Shown here piece by piece: positions 11,801-25,779 of a stretch of 64,000 nucleotides of DNA. The position numbers were made by a program, and so were the translations under genes. The stretch lies in the NCBI GenBank assembly GCA_024516035.1, contig CM044957.1, positions 20,898,676 through 20,962,675 of the forward strand, written 5' to 3'. Below the pieces are notes generated by a model. That model had not been told where the DNA came from and ran no database searches. It was given only the letters and a program-made list of their open reading frames with translations. Each line of letters begins with the position of its first letter. Within the stretch, counting starts at the first letter, position 1. This stretch comes from Bactericera cockerelli (Eukaryota; Arthropoda; Insecta; Hemiptera; Triozidae).

Positions 11801-14800
11801 AAGTACTGTGCCGAAACCACTACTGATACAGAGAACGATAAAGCAACCATCACTTTTTTTTTCATCCTAAATATTTTAGGTCTTTTCTTTGTCTTTATTT
11901 TCTACTCGCGCCGCCGCCGGCGTGGCCGCAACGCAGCTAGTGTTGGTGTTAAAAAAAAAAATATTCCAAACTTTTTACTGCATAATGACATTGGTTCAAA
12001 TTTGATGAAAACGAAATTAAAATTTCATCAACCATCAAAAAGTTATATCCAATTTTTTTCTAGTTTTTCCTCTTATTTCCTCCCTGAAAACAACTCACTA
12101 AGATAAGCCAGACCGTGCCTCAACCGATCACAGTGCGACATAGCTTATCTGGCTTATCTTAGTTGTAATACAATTTTATAATTCGTTTCTAAGACAGGAA
12201 TATAAAGTGAAAAAATCCAAAAGTTTAGTCCAGGAAGGACATGATTTCAAATGACATAGTGTCCCCCAGCTAGTCTACTTGTCTAGTCCTCCTTTCAATG
12301 CCTTTCATCCCTCTCACCTGTTGCACCACTCTAGCGCCTCGATCAAGTCTCTCCCGTACGCCTGGTGGAATGAGGTCTCCTTCAGGGTCTGGGGTCCTCT
12401 CTCCAGCATGGCATGCAGGGGCTCTAGCGTATCAAACATCCCTTTCACGTTCCTCTCGCCGAAGTAGAGTCTGCTGGCTTCTTCCAGGCCTTCGTGCCAG
12501 AGCTCGTGCCACAGGATGGCTACTCTGATCAGTTCGTCACTTACCATCACTGCTTGCTGAAAAACAAAAATATTTGGTAGTTTAAACTACTTCGCACCAA
12601 ATTTTAAGACTGATGTACTATTTACCGGGATAGAAAAAAAACATCAAATGCACGAGCCACAAACTTATAGTATTAGCTTTCGAATCCGTGCATTAATGGT
12701 TAGGTGGTGTAAAGCGATGGCAGTGAATCATCAAAATCCTTATCTAAGTTAGATTGTACTATGGCTCGGGTATTAATAATTTCTCTCTTCATGAAATTAA
12801 GTATCAGTTTCATGAATACCCAAATTTTGTCAGTTTTAAGGCTTGAACCCGATGGATTTTCCATTACTCAATTACCTGTACGAGCAGCGGACTGAGATCA
12901 CACATACTCTTCAAGATTTTATTCGCAGCGTTGCGTCGCGAGGTAGAATTGGATTTGGAAGCGACAGTGAGAGGATAAACCAAAGCTTGAGGATGTCGCT
13001 TGCCAATGTCGATCAGAAGATGATGAATGAGACGCGACACTAAGGCACGGGGGGTATCGATGCGAGCTATGAGTTGAGGAATCACCTGTCGAACGGAACA
13101 GAGGATATATTGTGAACAAATTTTCAGATAACTTATTGAATTGCACCAACATAATGTTTGAGCAAATAGCTCGCCCATGTATGCCTGACTTTAAATTACA
13201 CTGGGTTCCTATACAAATAATTTTTTTCACTATCAATACTTTCTATGTACTATCAAAGTACTAACACAGATCCTATGGATGATCCAATTGAACCAAATCT
13301 TAACTATGCACATAGTTACACCATAAAGTTAAGAGTGGCTAAAAGTCAACCCACTATAAGGTAGTTGAAAACCTTTTCAGCGTTACTGTTAAAATATCTC
13401 TGTGAAGAAAATTTATATTCATGCAGGTCTTACCTGGAGCCAAGTATTGATCTCGATGGAGAAAATGCCTTCGACTAGCGCTTCATAAACTTCAGGCCAC
13501 TGGCCATAGTCAAACCACAAGGTGAGTAGCCTCAGCGTGTCCTGCAGAGAACTACCATGCGACAGGGAGATGGACTTGAAGAACCCCTCCACCGCCGGCA
13601 CCGTGAACTGAGAAATGTACTGGGTGGAACAGGGAGAGGCTGGTGCTTGTAGAAAAGAACCGTCTCAAAATTCATGTAGGCAAAGGAGTGCCATGCCTTA
13701 TACCTGATGCCAAGAAATAGTTATTCTTAGAAGCACATATAGAGGGCTCAATTGGTGGTACAAGAAATTGCAATTTTTGTTATCGCATGGGGGGGTATTA
13801 AACAAGGGCGGGCAACCGAAATTCGTGAAGGGTCAAATTTTCTTCATAGGGACCAATCATGAAATCCGTGTCGTTTAACGTGGAAAGACTTTAGATCTCA
13901 AAACTGTGATGATCAGAGAAACTCAAACAGTCCCTGAACTTTGTCGTTTTAACATTGGCCAAATGTTACTTTCATTTTTTATTATTATGTTTTTTTTTCA
14001 AATTACCTTATTAAATTAAATACCAAACAATTTTTTCTTCTTTTAACGATAACTTCAAAAAATTACTAATTCCTTATAGGAGAAATGAAGATGAAACAGT
14101 GTTATTGTGAAAAGAGTTTACCAAGTTTCATCGTGATCAGTGGCTGCGGCGTAATACTGCAGCACAGCGGAGATGGACTCTTCATTGATTCCCTGTAGTG
14201 ACTCCTGCCACTCACCTAGCTTCACATAGCACCTGGCCAGAAGTCTACCAACCTCTGCCCTGGCTACCGCATCTGAAATCCACACCATTGCTTTTTAACA
14301 TATTTTGTATTCGAAATTAAATTACAAAAAAGTATCAATTACAAGAATTCCCGGTAAAAAAATATAAAAACAATTTAAATATTAAGAAAAAATATTCGAG
14401 ATAATAAGAAACTCCATCAATACCTATACAGAGTGGTCACGAATTTGTGATAACTAGATTTCTTCGGAACCAGTTGGAATTTTCAAAAAGAAAGAAAGAA
14501 AAAACACTTAATTCTTTAATACAAAGAAATATCCTATTGCAATTTAGCCTTATCTTTTGTTTTACAATAGTTCTTGTATTTCAAAATAAACCTCTCACCT
14601 GTAACAAATGTCTGCAGTTGTTTGAACGCCAATTCCTTCTGTCCGGCACTCCACAAGTGTTTTGTGTATGCAAAAGACACGTGCGGATGCTCTATTGGCA
14701 ACGGATTGTCCGGATGAATCGAGGGGTCCACTCCTAGGAGCATGACGAGAGTTTTGTGAGATAGCATGTAGCGCTGTGACTTGCGACATAGCGAGGCGTA

Positions 14801-17800
14801 CTTGAGCCACGTGTGCATGTCCTCGTGAGGACTAATCACCAGAGTGTGTACCTGAAGAAAAAAGTCAATACACACACTATTACTAATATGATTGCAATAC
14901 CGGGTCAACCCGCGACAGAGGTGGAGCAAGCCCCTAGTACTCCGTCAATTTCCAAAAATCAGTTTAATATACTGGCACCTCGATGAGGCGCGTATCAGAT
15001 ATTAAGCTGATAAGAACAGATACTACACTTTGATCTTAGCCAAAAGGCCGAGAAGCGATCACCAGAGTGTGTACCTGAAGAAAAAAAGTCAATACACACA
15101 CTATTACCAATATGATTGAATCTATCAAGGAGACTATAGACAGGATGTAACAAAGCAAATGAATGTACAATTGTGGTAAATTATTACTAGCATAAAAAAA
15201 ACCATGACTGTTATAGCGTGATAACAATTATTTAATGCAAGAAAAATAATAAAAAATCTTATTCCGTGTCAGTTAAAAATCAATTTTGTTCTTGACGATA
15301 AAAGAAGGACTGACAGGAGATTTTGGCTCTTGGAAGCATAAAAGATGTTTTTTAACTCTTACCTTATATTGTATAGTATCAAACAATAATTGAATGGGTG
15401 AGTAGAAGAACCAGGAACGTCAAAAATCGATTTTTTTTTTCTCGTAGAATAAGAAGGAATGTACTCTTTTCTATCATCTCTGAGAATATGAAGGAGAAAT
15501 ACCCCTTAAAAGTATATTTTTTTTCGATTTTAAAGTGGGGGAAGCATACTCATTAGCATGATAATATTTGTCTTATTTTTGCTTTCCTGAAAAGTCGATT
15601 TTTGACATTCCTGGTTCTTCTACTCACCCATTCAATTGTCTTCTTGATACCTGTGGCCATTTCCATATAATATCCATCAACCATAAAAATGAATACAAAG
15701 TCCCTCACCTGTATGATCCGCTGCCAGTCCTCCACTCGCTGCTCGCAGCCCTGCAGCCTCTCCCACCACATGCTGCGTATGGTGGCTCTCCTCTCGGGCA
15801 CCAGCTTGTACTGGATCACCTCCTCCAGCTCCGCCAGCATCTGGCCCTGCACCATGGCGGCGTGGGCTCGCTGGTAGCTCTCCCCCACCATGGCTGTCAG
15901 CTCCGTGTTCAGGAGGTCACGCGCCGAGTCCACGTACCTGGAATAGATATTTTTTTAAAATAATAATAATATTGTCTTATTTATACTGCCCGATTAGAAC
16001 TATTAAAGTCCCATTATTCCAGCAGTAAGCCCAAGACGTATTATTATGTGGTAAAAATCCCAAATGGGAGAATAACATGTCATGTCCCGGCTGGGTTTCG
16101 AACCCACGACCTCTGGAATCTCTGGATTCACAGAGTGCCGCCTTTACCACTGAGCTACCGGGACAGACTTTATTTAGAAATTTTCAACATCAAAATTTTA
16201 AGTATATAAATTTAAAAGAAAGAAAAATGATCCACCCTCTCAAAGACATTTGAAAAGATCATATGGGCATTCTACGGATCAAGAGATGATGTATTGAAAC
16301 TACTAGAGAACTACATTATACATGATATCCAAACGTAGAAGATTTTTTTTTTACTATCAAACATGTATTTTAAAGAAAAAAAGGCAATTGAGTTTGCGAA
16401 ATAATAATAATAAATAAATAGATATTTAGACACATGCTTGGAATTCAGCCAGCGTCGATGGAACGTTGGATACACCAGTTCTAATTCAGTCATTGATGGC
16501 TTGGATGGCTATTCCCGGCCTCTCACAGGCTGAGTGAGGTTAATTTGAGTATCTGGTTTGAGAGATTTCAACGAACTAAGGGTAAAACCTATTGCATTGG
16601 TAGTCAAGTGGTTAAACTGCTAGTCTGGTAATTCAGGTAGCTTAGGGATCCGTTGATTCAATCTTCATCCCAGGATTACGAAGCACGTTGCGTAAAGTTA
16701 TTTTCCAGTGTGTACCTTGTTGCCGCCATTCAGCCAAACCTAATCAACCTTTCATGGCTCACTTGCCCCTATCCAGATTTATTGAAGGTCGTCCTTGGAT
16801 CCATGTAGGAGTTGACCTCAAGGATGGTTGCCGTTGAAATGCCCCACTCATGAAAGGGTATTTTGCCATTTTCGTTTGTTATGCCACAAAAATTGTCCAC
16901 CTGGAACTTCCTATCTTCGAATTGTTTCCTGGCAGCTTTTGACAGATTTACTGTTAGAAGATCTCTCTACACAGTCACGTTTTTAGTGACCAGGGGACCA
17001 ACTCTTCTGTAGGCCTGAGAATACTGGTCCCTGTGTAGCACTCACCTGTAGGCCAGGGTATACTGGTCCCTGTGTAGCACTCACCTGTAGGCCAGGGTAT
17101 ACTGGTCCTTGTGTAGCACTCACCTGTAGGCCAGGGTATACTGGTCCCTATGTGCACTCACCTGTAGGCCAGGGTATACTGGTCCTTGTGTAGCACTCAC
17201 CTGTAGGCCAGGATATACTGGTCCCTGTATAGCACTCACCTGTAGGCCAGGGTATACTGGTGCCTGTGTAGCACTCACCTGTAGGCCAGGGTATACTGGT
17301 CCCTGTGTAGCACTCCCTGTAAGCCAGGGTATACTGGTCCTTGTGTAGCACTCACCTGTAGGCCAGGATATACTGGTCCCTGTATAGCACTCACCTGTAG
17401 GCCAGGGTATACTGGTGCCTGTGTAGCACTCACCTGTAGGCCAGGGTATACTGGTGCCTGTGTAGCACTCACCTGTAGGCCAGGGTATACTGGTGTGTAG
17501 CACTCACCTGTAGGCCAGGGTATACTGGTGTGTAGCACTCACCTGTAGGCCAGGGCATACTGGTCCTTGTGTAGCACTCACCTGTAGACCAGGGTATACT
17601 GGTGCCTGTGTAGCACTCACCTGTAGGCCAGGGTATACTGGTGTGTAGCACTCACCTGTAGGCCAGGGTATACTGGTGTGTAGCACTCACCTGTAGGCCA
17701 GGGTATACTGGTGTGTAGCACTCACCTGTAGGCCAGGGCATACTGGTCCTTGTGTAGCACTCACCTGTAGGCCAGGGCATACTAATGCCTGTGTAGCACT

Positions 17801-19713
17801 CACCTGTAGGCCAGGGCATACTGGTCCTTGTGTAGCACTCACCTGTAGGCCAGGGCATACTAATGCCTGTGTAGCACTCACCTGTAGGCCAGGGCATACT
17901 GGTCCTTGTGTAGCACTCACCTGTAGGCCAGGGTATACTGGTGTGTAGCACTCACCTGTAGGCCAGGGTATACTGGTGTGTAGCACTCACCTGTAGGCCA
18001 GGGCATACTGGTCCTTGTGTAGCACTCACCTTTAGGCCAGGGCATACTAATGCCTGTGTAGCACTCACCTGTAGGCCAGGGCATACTGGTCCTTGTGTAG
18101 CACTCACCTGTAGGCCAGGGTATACTGGAACCTGTGTAGCACTCACCTGTAGGCCAGGGCATACTGGTCCTTGTGCACAGCGAGCACAGCCCGGTACATA
18201 GCGCCGTCTGTGCTGTCCTGGGGAATGCAGCCCACATAGCGCGCCATGGCCTCCCACTGGCCTAGCGGCCACGCCCCGGCCGCGGCCGTGCGAGCCATGC
18301 GCTTTCTGCTCTCGTCTCCTGCCAGCCATTACATGTAAACACAATGCTCATTAATTACATACCAACCAGAGAATAATGGTCGGTTCTATCAAAAAATGAC
18401 ACGAGGTTTCTTGAAACCTTTCGTGAAAACTCGTTTTGGCTAAATTTCGGAGTCATTCAATACTGGCACACTAAGCCTATTTTGACAAGTCTTTTTGGAA
18501 CTAGCATTTCAAAACCGATATTCTTAAAATTGACATTCCTAATGCCGGGTCCACACTCCACACTAAGCGAACATTGTTAGCTAACAATTTTCGCAGTGTG
18601 GACCCGGCATTAGAAAAAAATTTTACGACTTGTTTTGAAATAACATTGTTAGCGAACATTGTTAGCTAACATGTTCGCTTAGTGTGGACCTGGCATTTTA
18701 GAGATGTTGGGAGGAAACAATCTCGAGTCACCATTATAGATAGATAAATATTTATTAAAATCAAATTTTGTTACAATGGGTTGGCCTGAATTTACAATTA
18801 ACTTAAGAAGTAGTTTTTAATAAATGGCTTCATTTAAATTAGAAATCCAATTTTTTTTTGCTGTCCATTTTTTATCACGTAGCTCAAGAACGGCTCATCA
18901 GAATATTGCGATCGACACCACATACACAGACCACATATACCACCCCTCAGGTGATGATAAAAATTCAAAACCTAGTAGAAAAGGTTTCCCCCTCGGTATA
19001 ATGGTACACCTGATTTAGTTTTTCTAAAAAATTAAATCCATTCTCTAGGTATTTCGAGTGGCTCCTTTTTTTTTTTGGCGGACCCTGTATATGAAGTCAG
19101 CAATATGAACAAATCCTCTCCCTACCGATAGATGTGGAGTCACAAATATGAACAGTGCCTCTCCCTACCAATTGAAGATTCTCATACAAAAGAAAATCTT
19201 TGAATTTATTGTAGAGACTATAAATACGAGTTTTTAATTTTGTATATCCGATATTTATTAACGAAGTTATAATGAATTCAAAAATGGTAAAAAAAAAAAT
19301 TTCTAATTTTTGAGAATTGTCAACAACGTACGATTATATTACCTAATTTCTCCCAGTGATAGTCGGCAGCAGAATTTAACTGTTCCCATTCACCCAGAGC
19401 TTCCAAGCATCTCATCTTGCCTAGAGCTAACTCTTCGTTGTTCTCATCTTTAGTCAATTTCTCTTCATATGATGCCAGTGCTTTATCCCAGCGCTGAAAT
19501 AGACAAATCAAAATTTAATACAGCACGAACGACAGTTGTAATTCCTTGTTAAAGTGCTTTACCAGAAAAAAACGTAATAATACGAATCCAACACAATGAA
19601 GAGAAGCCTCTTTTGTTAATTTTAACTACTATGTGGGTGCTAACCATTATTTGATAAATAAACTATTTTGAAGAAATCTCTCAACATTACATAACAATGA
19701 ATAACTCAATTTG

Positions 19714-19745
<32 letters not shown>

Positions 19746-22700
19746 TTCTGGCGGCTGGTCGTCCGGTTGGCTGACGAAACCAACCAGAAACTGACATGAC
19801 AGAATGTCGATGTCAGTTTCTGGTTGGTTGTGTAGGTGTCGACCTACAGGTCGAACATAACATGTATTGTTTGAAATGTCTTGCTACAAGGAGCTTATAT
19901 CAATAAATTTCATCCTTCTGAAATCTACAGTTAATAGTTATAGGTCACAGAACATTTGGATATTATATAGAACAGCCGACCCTGTATTTTAAGAACGGTA
20001 TGTCGTATCTCACTGATACAATGAACTTCTCTCAATGGACTGGGACTTTATGGACACCCTATATAACATACCAATAAAATTAATGCTATGGGAACAAGAA
20101 AAGCCAGATTTGTTATCATACAAGCCGAACTGCGTTAGACACGTGATTGACTGCCTTATCAATCAATCACACAATTGAAACAGGAAGAAAAAAAAAATAC
20201 TACCCGGCTACTCACACAAACCTCTCATAGTCTTATTTACCTGTAGTTTCTCATACCATCTCTCCTGTACTTCTCCCTCCTTCACAAACTCGAGAAGCCC
20301 GTTAGCTGCCTCTTTCTGTTGTAACTTATTATTGATGGATATTAGCGCTTCTATCACTGACGCATCTGGTTTCTTCAGGAACTCTTCTTCCTTGTAGTGC
20401 AATGCTTTGGCATAGGCCCGACACTGGATGGCCCTCTCCCCCAGTATAGCTGTATCTAGGGGCAAAGGACCTTTGTCACAGTGGTCCATAAACTCCGCTA
20501 GGTTGAGGATAGTCTGAGTGATCTCTGGAAGATCCGGCACCATAATAGCTTGCTCCAGTGTTGCCAGGAGCTCCTAAAAAATTAAATCGATAGATTCACA
20601 TGTGGAAAAATTAAACTCATCAATACTCAATTAGTGAGATTTTCCGAAGACGATAACGAAAACGAAAAATCATCGTTGTAGACATCAAATTTTCCTTTCC
20701 AAAAATACGAAACCGAAAACGAAAACCGACGCGACTCTAGCGGACACATAAGAAAATAAACTTGTGTGAACGTATCAAACGATACAATTGAGAAAGATTT
20801 TTTACCGTAGACTTATTTAAATTAGCTCTAGATCTCAGGAGAATTTTTAAAAATGTCGGAAATTTATAATTTACCTAAGTTTTAAAAATATGTGCAAGAT
20901 CACAATTTAAAAGATTTAATTCTATTAAAAAATTCGTTAAGGTCACTGCACTGGTCAGGCCCTTTAAAAAACTCTCTACACATATAAATATCAAACCTGC
21001 TGAAGACTTTCGTTGAGTTCTGTCCAACAGGATACAAAGGACACATTGAAGAGGTCGCGAGGTAGTTGCACGTACGACTGCCCCAGGACGTAGCAGGATC
21101 TCAGCGCAGGGGAGGACGCCGCACGCAGGAGTTCTATACTGAGACGTTTCAGCCACTCCAGCCAATCATCACGAGAAACACGACTTTCTGTGGTCCAGGC
21201 TTTGCGTAGATCCGGCACTGATGTAAACATCTATAATAGAGAGTACACTTTCTCAAATTTGGGTACATTCGAGGCAAAATTTATATTCTCTTAAATAAAA
21301 TGAATTCGCAACCCCGAGCTAAGTGTCACCTTGTCACTGAAAGTTATGAAGCACATTACGAAAAAACTAAATTCTTACCTCCACTTATTGGTGGTTTAAA
21401 GCAACAGTGGACAAAACCAAATTGCATGGCACCTAGCATTCTTCAATCCTATTTTTTCTGCTTTCCATTTTGCAATGATGTAACCAAAGAATCTGGTAAA
21501 TTTTCTATCAAATAAAATCGAGACTTTGTGCAACTAGTTCATCAAACTGATCAGAGCTCTCTTCAGAATGCACATAAGGGAAGAAATCTTTAGGTAACTA
21601 TCAAATTTTAAATAATTAAGAACAAAATGGCCAGGTTGTTTTAGCCCGAACATGGCCATTTTGACTACTCAATTTTTGACAAATTCCTTAGCCTACCTGG
21701 AGGTTACTTAACATGATGTGGTCCAAAAACTATACAGAACAGAAAATTCCAAGTATGTAAAAACAAAAATTACAGCTTTTTGTTACACACAGATAGATAT
21801 ATGGCGACAAATGTCACTCGAGTTATAACATACTCACTTCACTTGCAATTGAATTTTTGTTTTAGGAACGTACTTTCTTGGTGGTAGTGTCAGACGAAGG
21901 TAGGGCAGGGTCACGGTTCTTGAATCGGGATAGTCGGTGTCTACTCAACAGATATTCATCTTCAAAAGCCGCTGTTGATTCCTGAAAGAGTTCATACAGA
22001 AAATTAGATCTTCTCCTAAACCATTTCGTGGTTGCAAAAAGAAGAACGCTGAAATAAAAATACTACATAAAGCTAAAAATAAATGATATGATAGTGAGAA
22101 CCCCTTTGTCCTCTTTCTTTCTATTGCTCTGGACTCCAAAAGGATCTACGATCAACATCGTTTAAACCCATATCTGTTTGGCACTTGTTTTTAAGTATCT
22201 GTTACCGTTGAGTCACCAGTGGCGGATTTAACTAGTAATAGCATAATTGCAATAGTTAGTACTCTTAATTCACGAAAGGGAAAAATCGAATTTTGGAAGA
22301 AAAAAAAATTGAACTTGTGATTAAATATCTCTCTGGTCTTTCAATATTTTTTGATGCAACCAAATGCACTTGAAGGAAAATATGCATGACAACCCATACA
22401 TGAAGTCAAAACTTACCTACTTACCTCTAGACCAGTGGGGAAAACAGGGATTTGGCCATAACTCTTTAGAGAAACAGCAAAATGCAACACTACAACTTTC
22501 GTTTATATGATAGTCCACGGTGGGCTGAACCTACCCTCAAAATAAATGCATCTGCATACGGGACACCCTGTATAAGGACCAGCATTACTATTTTCCATTC
22601 TGGTGGAAAAGAACCGGATGTCCACGGTTTATTGAACAAAGAAAAACAATAATTTGGGTCTATCTCAAAGAGACGTTTAACCAGCTCTGCTGTGATATTT

Positions 22701-25700
22701 ACTTACAGTGAGAATTCTGGTGGTGAGCACATCGTATGGATTGTACTGTATCTTGTGCTTTGTGATCACTCTACTAACAAGAGGCACAAATATCCTATAC
22801 TTGCGTCCCAGCTGTAGCACGAGGGCACAGAGAGTTTCCATAGCTGTGTTACGACACTCCGCACACGTGTCCAGACTGCGAACCTGTTAGAGAAATAAAA
22901 AATTAGTATTGGATTAAAATCAAATTCTTTACTCTGCCATTACGTACTAATATTGAGGATTCTAGTGTTGAGCTTATCATGTAGTTTTATAGCAGACTAT
23001 AAGATATAAGACTATCAGAATTATTTCTGCCTGCTTAATGTTTACCATTTACCTTGAATAATAACAATAATGTATTTTTATGGTGCACAAGCTGGTTACA
23101 TCCGTTGCTTCCTCCATAAAAAAACACACACACACGTACCACAAACACAAATACCACACACACAAACACCACACCATGCATGCAAACACACAGAATTGAA
23201 GAACTTCTAAAAAATACAAGAAAATAAAAAAATAAGGGACGTAAAATACAAGAAAATAAAAAATAGAAGTAGATTGATACGAATAACTAAAGCTATGTTC
23301 ACACTTGTGCGCTTCCATGTTCTTTTTCACTTTCAACTCTCCATAACATATGTTTTTTGCGCAGACCTCTCTAAAAACATGTTCCTGCAACTCAAGAGAA
23401 GCATGCAATAGCAAATGCCTTACGTTCCCCTTCATGCGTTGTGTTGAAAGAGAAAACGAAAGCGCACGAGTGCGGACAAAACTTGATGATTTCATCTTAG
23501 CACTCACAAGAGGATGGATGATTCGGGACGCAAAGTCAGTGAAGTCCAGAGTGTCAGAGAGATGGTCTATAGTTTCCATGGCGACGCGACACACAGGCAC
23601 AGGGCAGTCCGTGCTATCAAAGAGTCGCACAATGGGGGGCAGTACAAGGTGTAGGTAGTCATCCAAGTTGGCACCGAACTTTTGGAGTGCACACAGCATC
23701 TGAAATTAAAATAATTCTTCGACATAGAAAATATCATCTTTGCTTTCAAATATTTTGCACGAGTTTGTTAAAGAAAATAGGGTGGCGAAAGTCTGTGAGT
23801 ACCAAACGATTGCATGCAATTTTCCTTAGACATACAAGGTATGACAGAAAATCAATAACGATTTTATTTTATTATTCTTGTCGAATAACAACTCTTATAC
23901 GAGGTCTGTCCCGAAAGTTCGTATAAAAATGAAATAAAAATTTTATATTACAATTAATCGGGTAATTCAATTTTGTCTCCTTCAAAGTACTCTCCCTGGG
24001 ACACAATGCACTTCTGCCAACGCCGTTTCCACTGTTTGAAGGCTCCTTGAAAGTCCTCAGTTTGAAGTCTCTTCAGCTGACTCGTCGTTGCTGCTTTAAT
24101 GGCCTCAACGTCCCCCAAATGCCGCCCCCGAAGCACCAATTTTGTTTTTGGGAATAAAAAGAAGTCACAGGGTGCCAAATCCGGTGAATAAGGGGGGTGT
24201 TCAGTCGCTATGATCGAATTGGCAGCCAGAAACTCACGCACAACGAGAGAGGTGTGAGCGGGGGCATTGTCGTGGTGGAGGATCCACCGCCCCTCTCGCG
24301 CCAAATAGTTGTTTTGCTCAAAGAAAGCTCTTCAGACACCTGTCTGACGGTTAAACGACGGTCCTGCAGGACACAGGATCGAATTCTTTCCACATTGTTA
24401 GAAGTGCTGGAAGTGGAAGGACGTCCTGACCGAGGGTCATCTTCGAGACTTTCTCGGCCCTCACGAAATCTTTTTACCCACTTGTGGACTGTTGGTTCCT
24501 TGAAAACATCATCTCCATAAACTTGGTTGAGATCATTAAAAATTTCGTGCCCATTCTTGCCGAGTTTTACGAGAAATTTGATGATGACGCGCTGTTCTTG
24601 AATGACTGAGAGTTCCATGCCGACGAGTGATAGAGAGAGGGGTCACTTCACAGGTACCGGGACGATCCAGTTTTTATCGTAAGGCGATCGAACGCACACT
24701 GAGAATTGTTTGGATGTTGTAGAAGGGGAAATAGCCCAAATTGCCTCCCCACTTTGCCCTCCAGCGTTGCCAGAACACTTTTATACGAACTTTCGGGACA
24801 GACCTCGTAGATTACGAGATATTACCAGATATTTGAGTTTTCATTTTTTTTCGAGATAGAACCAATGTAAAGTAATTCAGGAATAAGTTGTAGAGTGCGT
24901 GAGAGACGACATTAAAGCAAATAAATTTTGAAAAAAATTAATTATATATTGCTTTGAAAAATTCCTAGCTGTTTTTAAGATATACGCTCCAACAAGAGCA
25001 ACTATTTTTATAAATATGTCGCTTTTCAATTCCACTCTAAGGGGCTCGAACAATGCCTTTTTAGACTTTTTTGATTGAATATGACGTTTTACCTATACAG
25101 AGGGGTCAATTCACATAAAAAATTGATTTTTTAAGTTCACGCCATAGTCCGGCAGCCGCCTATCGGAATTGATTTACGGATTTCCGAATTTCCTATGGTA
25201 CATTTAAAAAGTAAACAATCTGCATATAGGTTGCAAAACCACAGCGAATTCTGTTATATTGACCCTTAATGATTAGGTTGGATGGTCGAGATTGCCTTAT
25301 AGTACAGTAGATTAGTTTAAAAATCGTGAATTTTTGCATTTTATGATAAAAGCACTAAATTTGGCACAAGGCTAGACCGATATAATATAAGAAAATTTGG
25401 ATATGGAGCCATCGGCCAACTGCCCTCGAGAAGCCGCAGCGACCTTTTTTGACGGTTCTTATTTTGATTAGGTATGCATTTGCTACCTTCCGATGAATTT
25501 CTAATGTTAGAAATCGGAAGTATTCTGGTCGTTTTTGTAAAAAAAAAAATATTTGTAATTTTCCCACAAAAGGGTTGGAAGAGATTGCCACAGGCAATAA
25601 CCCCGCCCTTTAGGTAGGACATTATTGTTATTTTCTTTTCTTTTTTACTTATTTTATTTTGTCAATTGTTTGTTCTTTTTTCTTCTTTCTTTCTTAATTT

Positions 25701-25732
25701 TATACTGTTGCCTGTTTGTCCTCCTAATAAAG

Positions 25733-25779
<47 letters not shown>

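Noticed and set aside
14893..15059. Active U2 snRNA gene
   Set aside because: The 3' end is missing, long flanking duplications mark an insertion, and no snRNA promoter was seen in the flanks.
16084..16164. Functional tRNA gene on the minus strand
   Set aside because: A and B boxes and acceptor stem are good, but the anticodon loop is malformed and a SINE-like body follows.
17008..18146. CRISPR-like array
   Set aside because: Units are contiguous with no unique spacers, derive from a neighbouring exon and lie in a eukaryotic gene.
16975..18344. Overlapping minus-strand frames encoding 13-residue repeats such as [13 protein letters not shown]
   Set aside because: They arise because the 39 bp minisatellite unit is a multiple of three. 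The real exon 24 frame differs, and the units contain splice-donor sequence.
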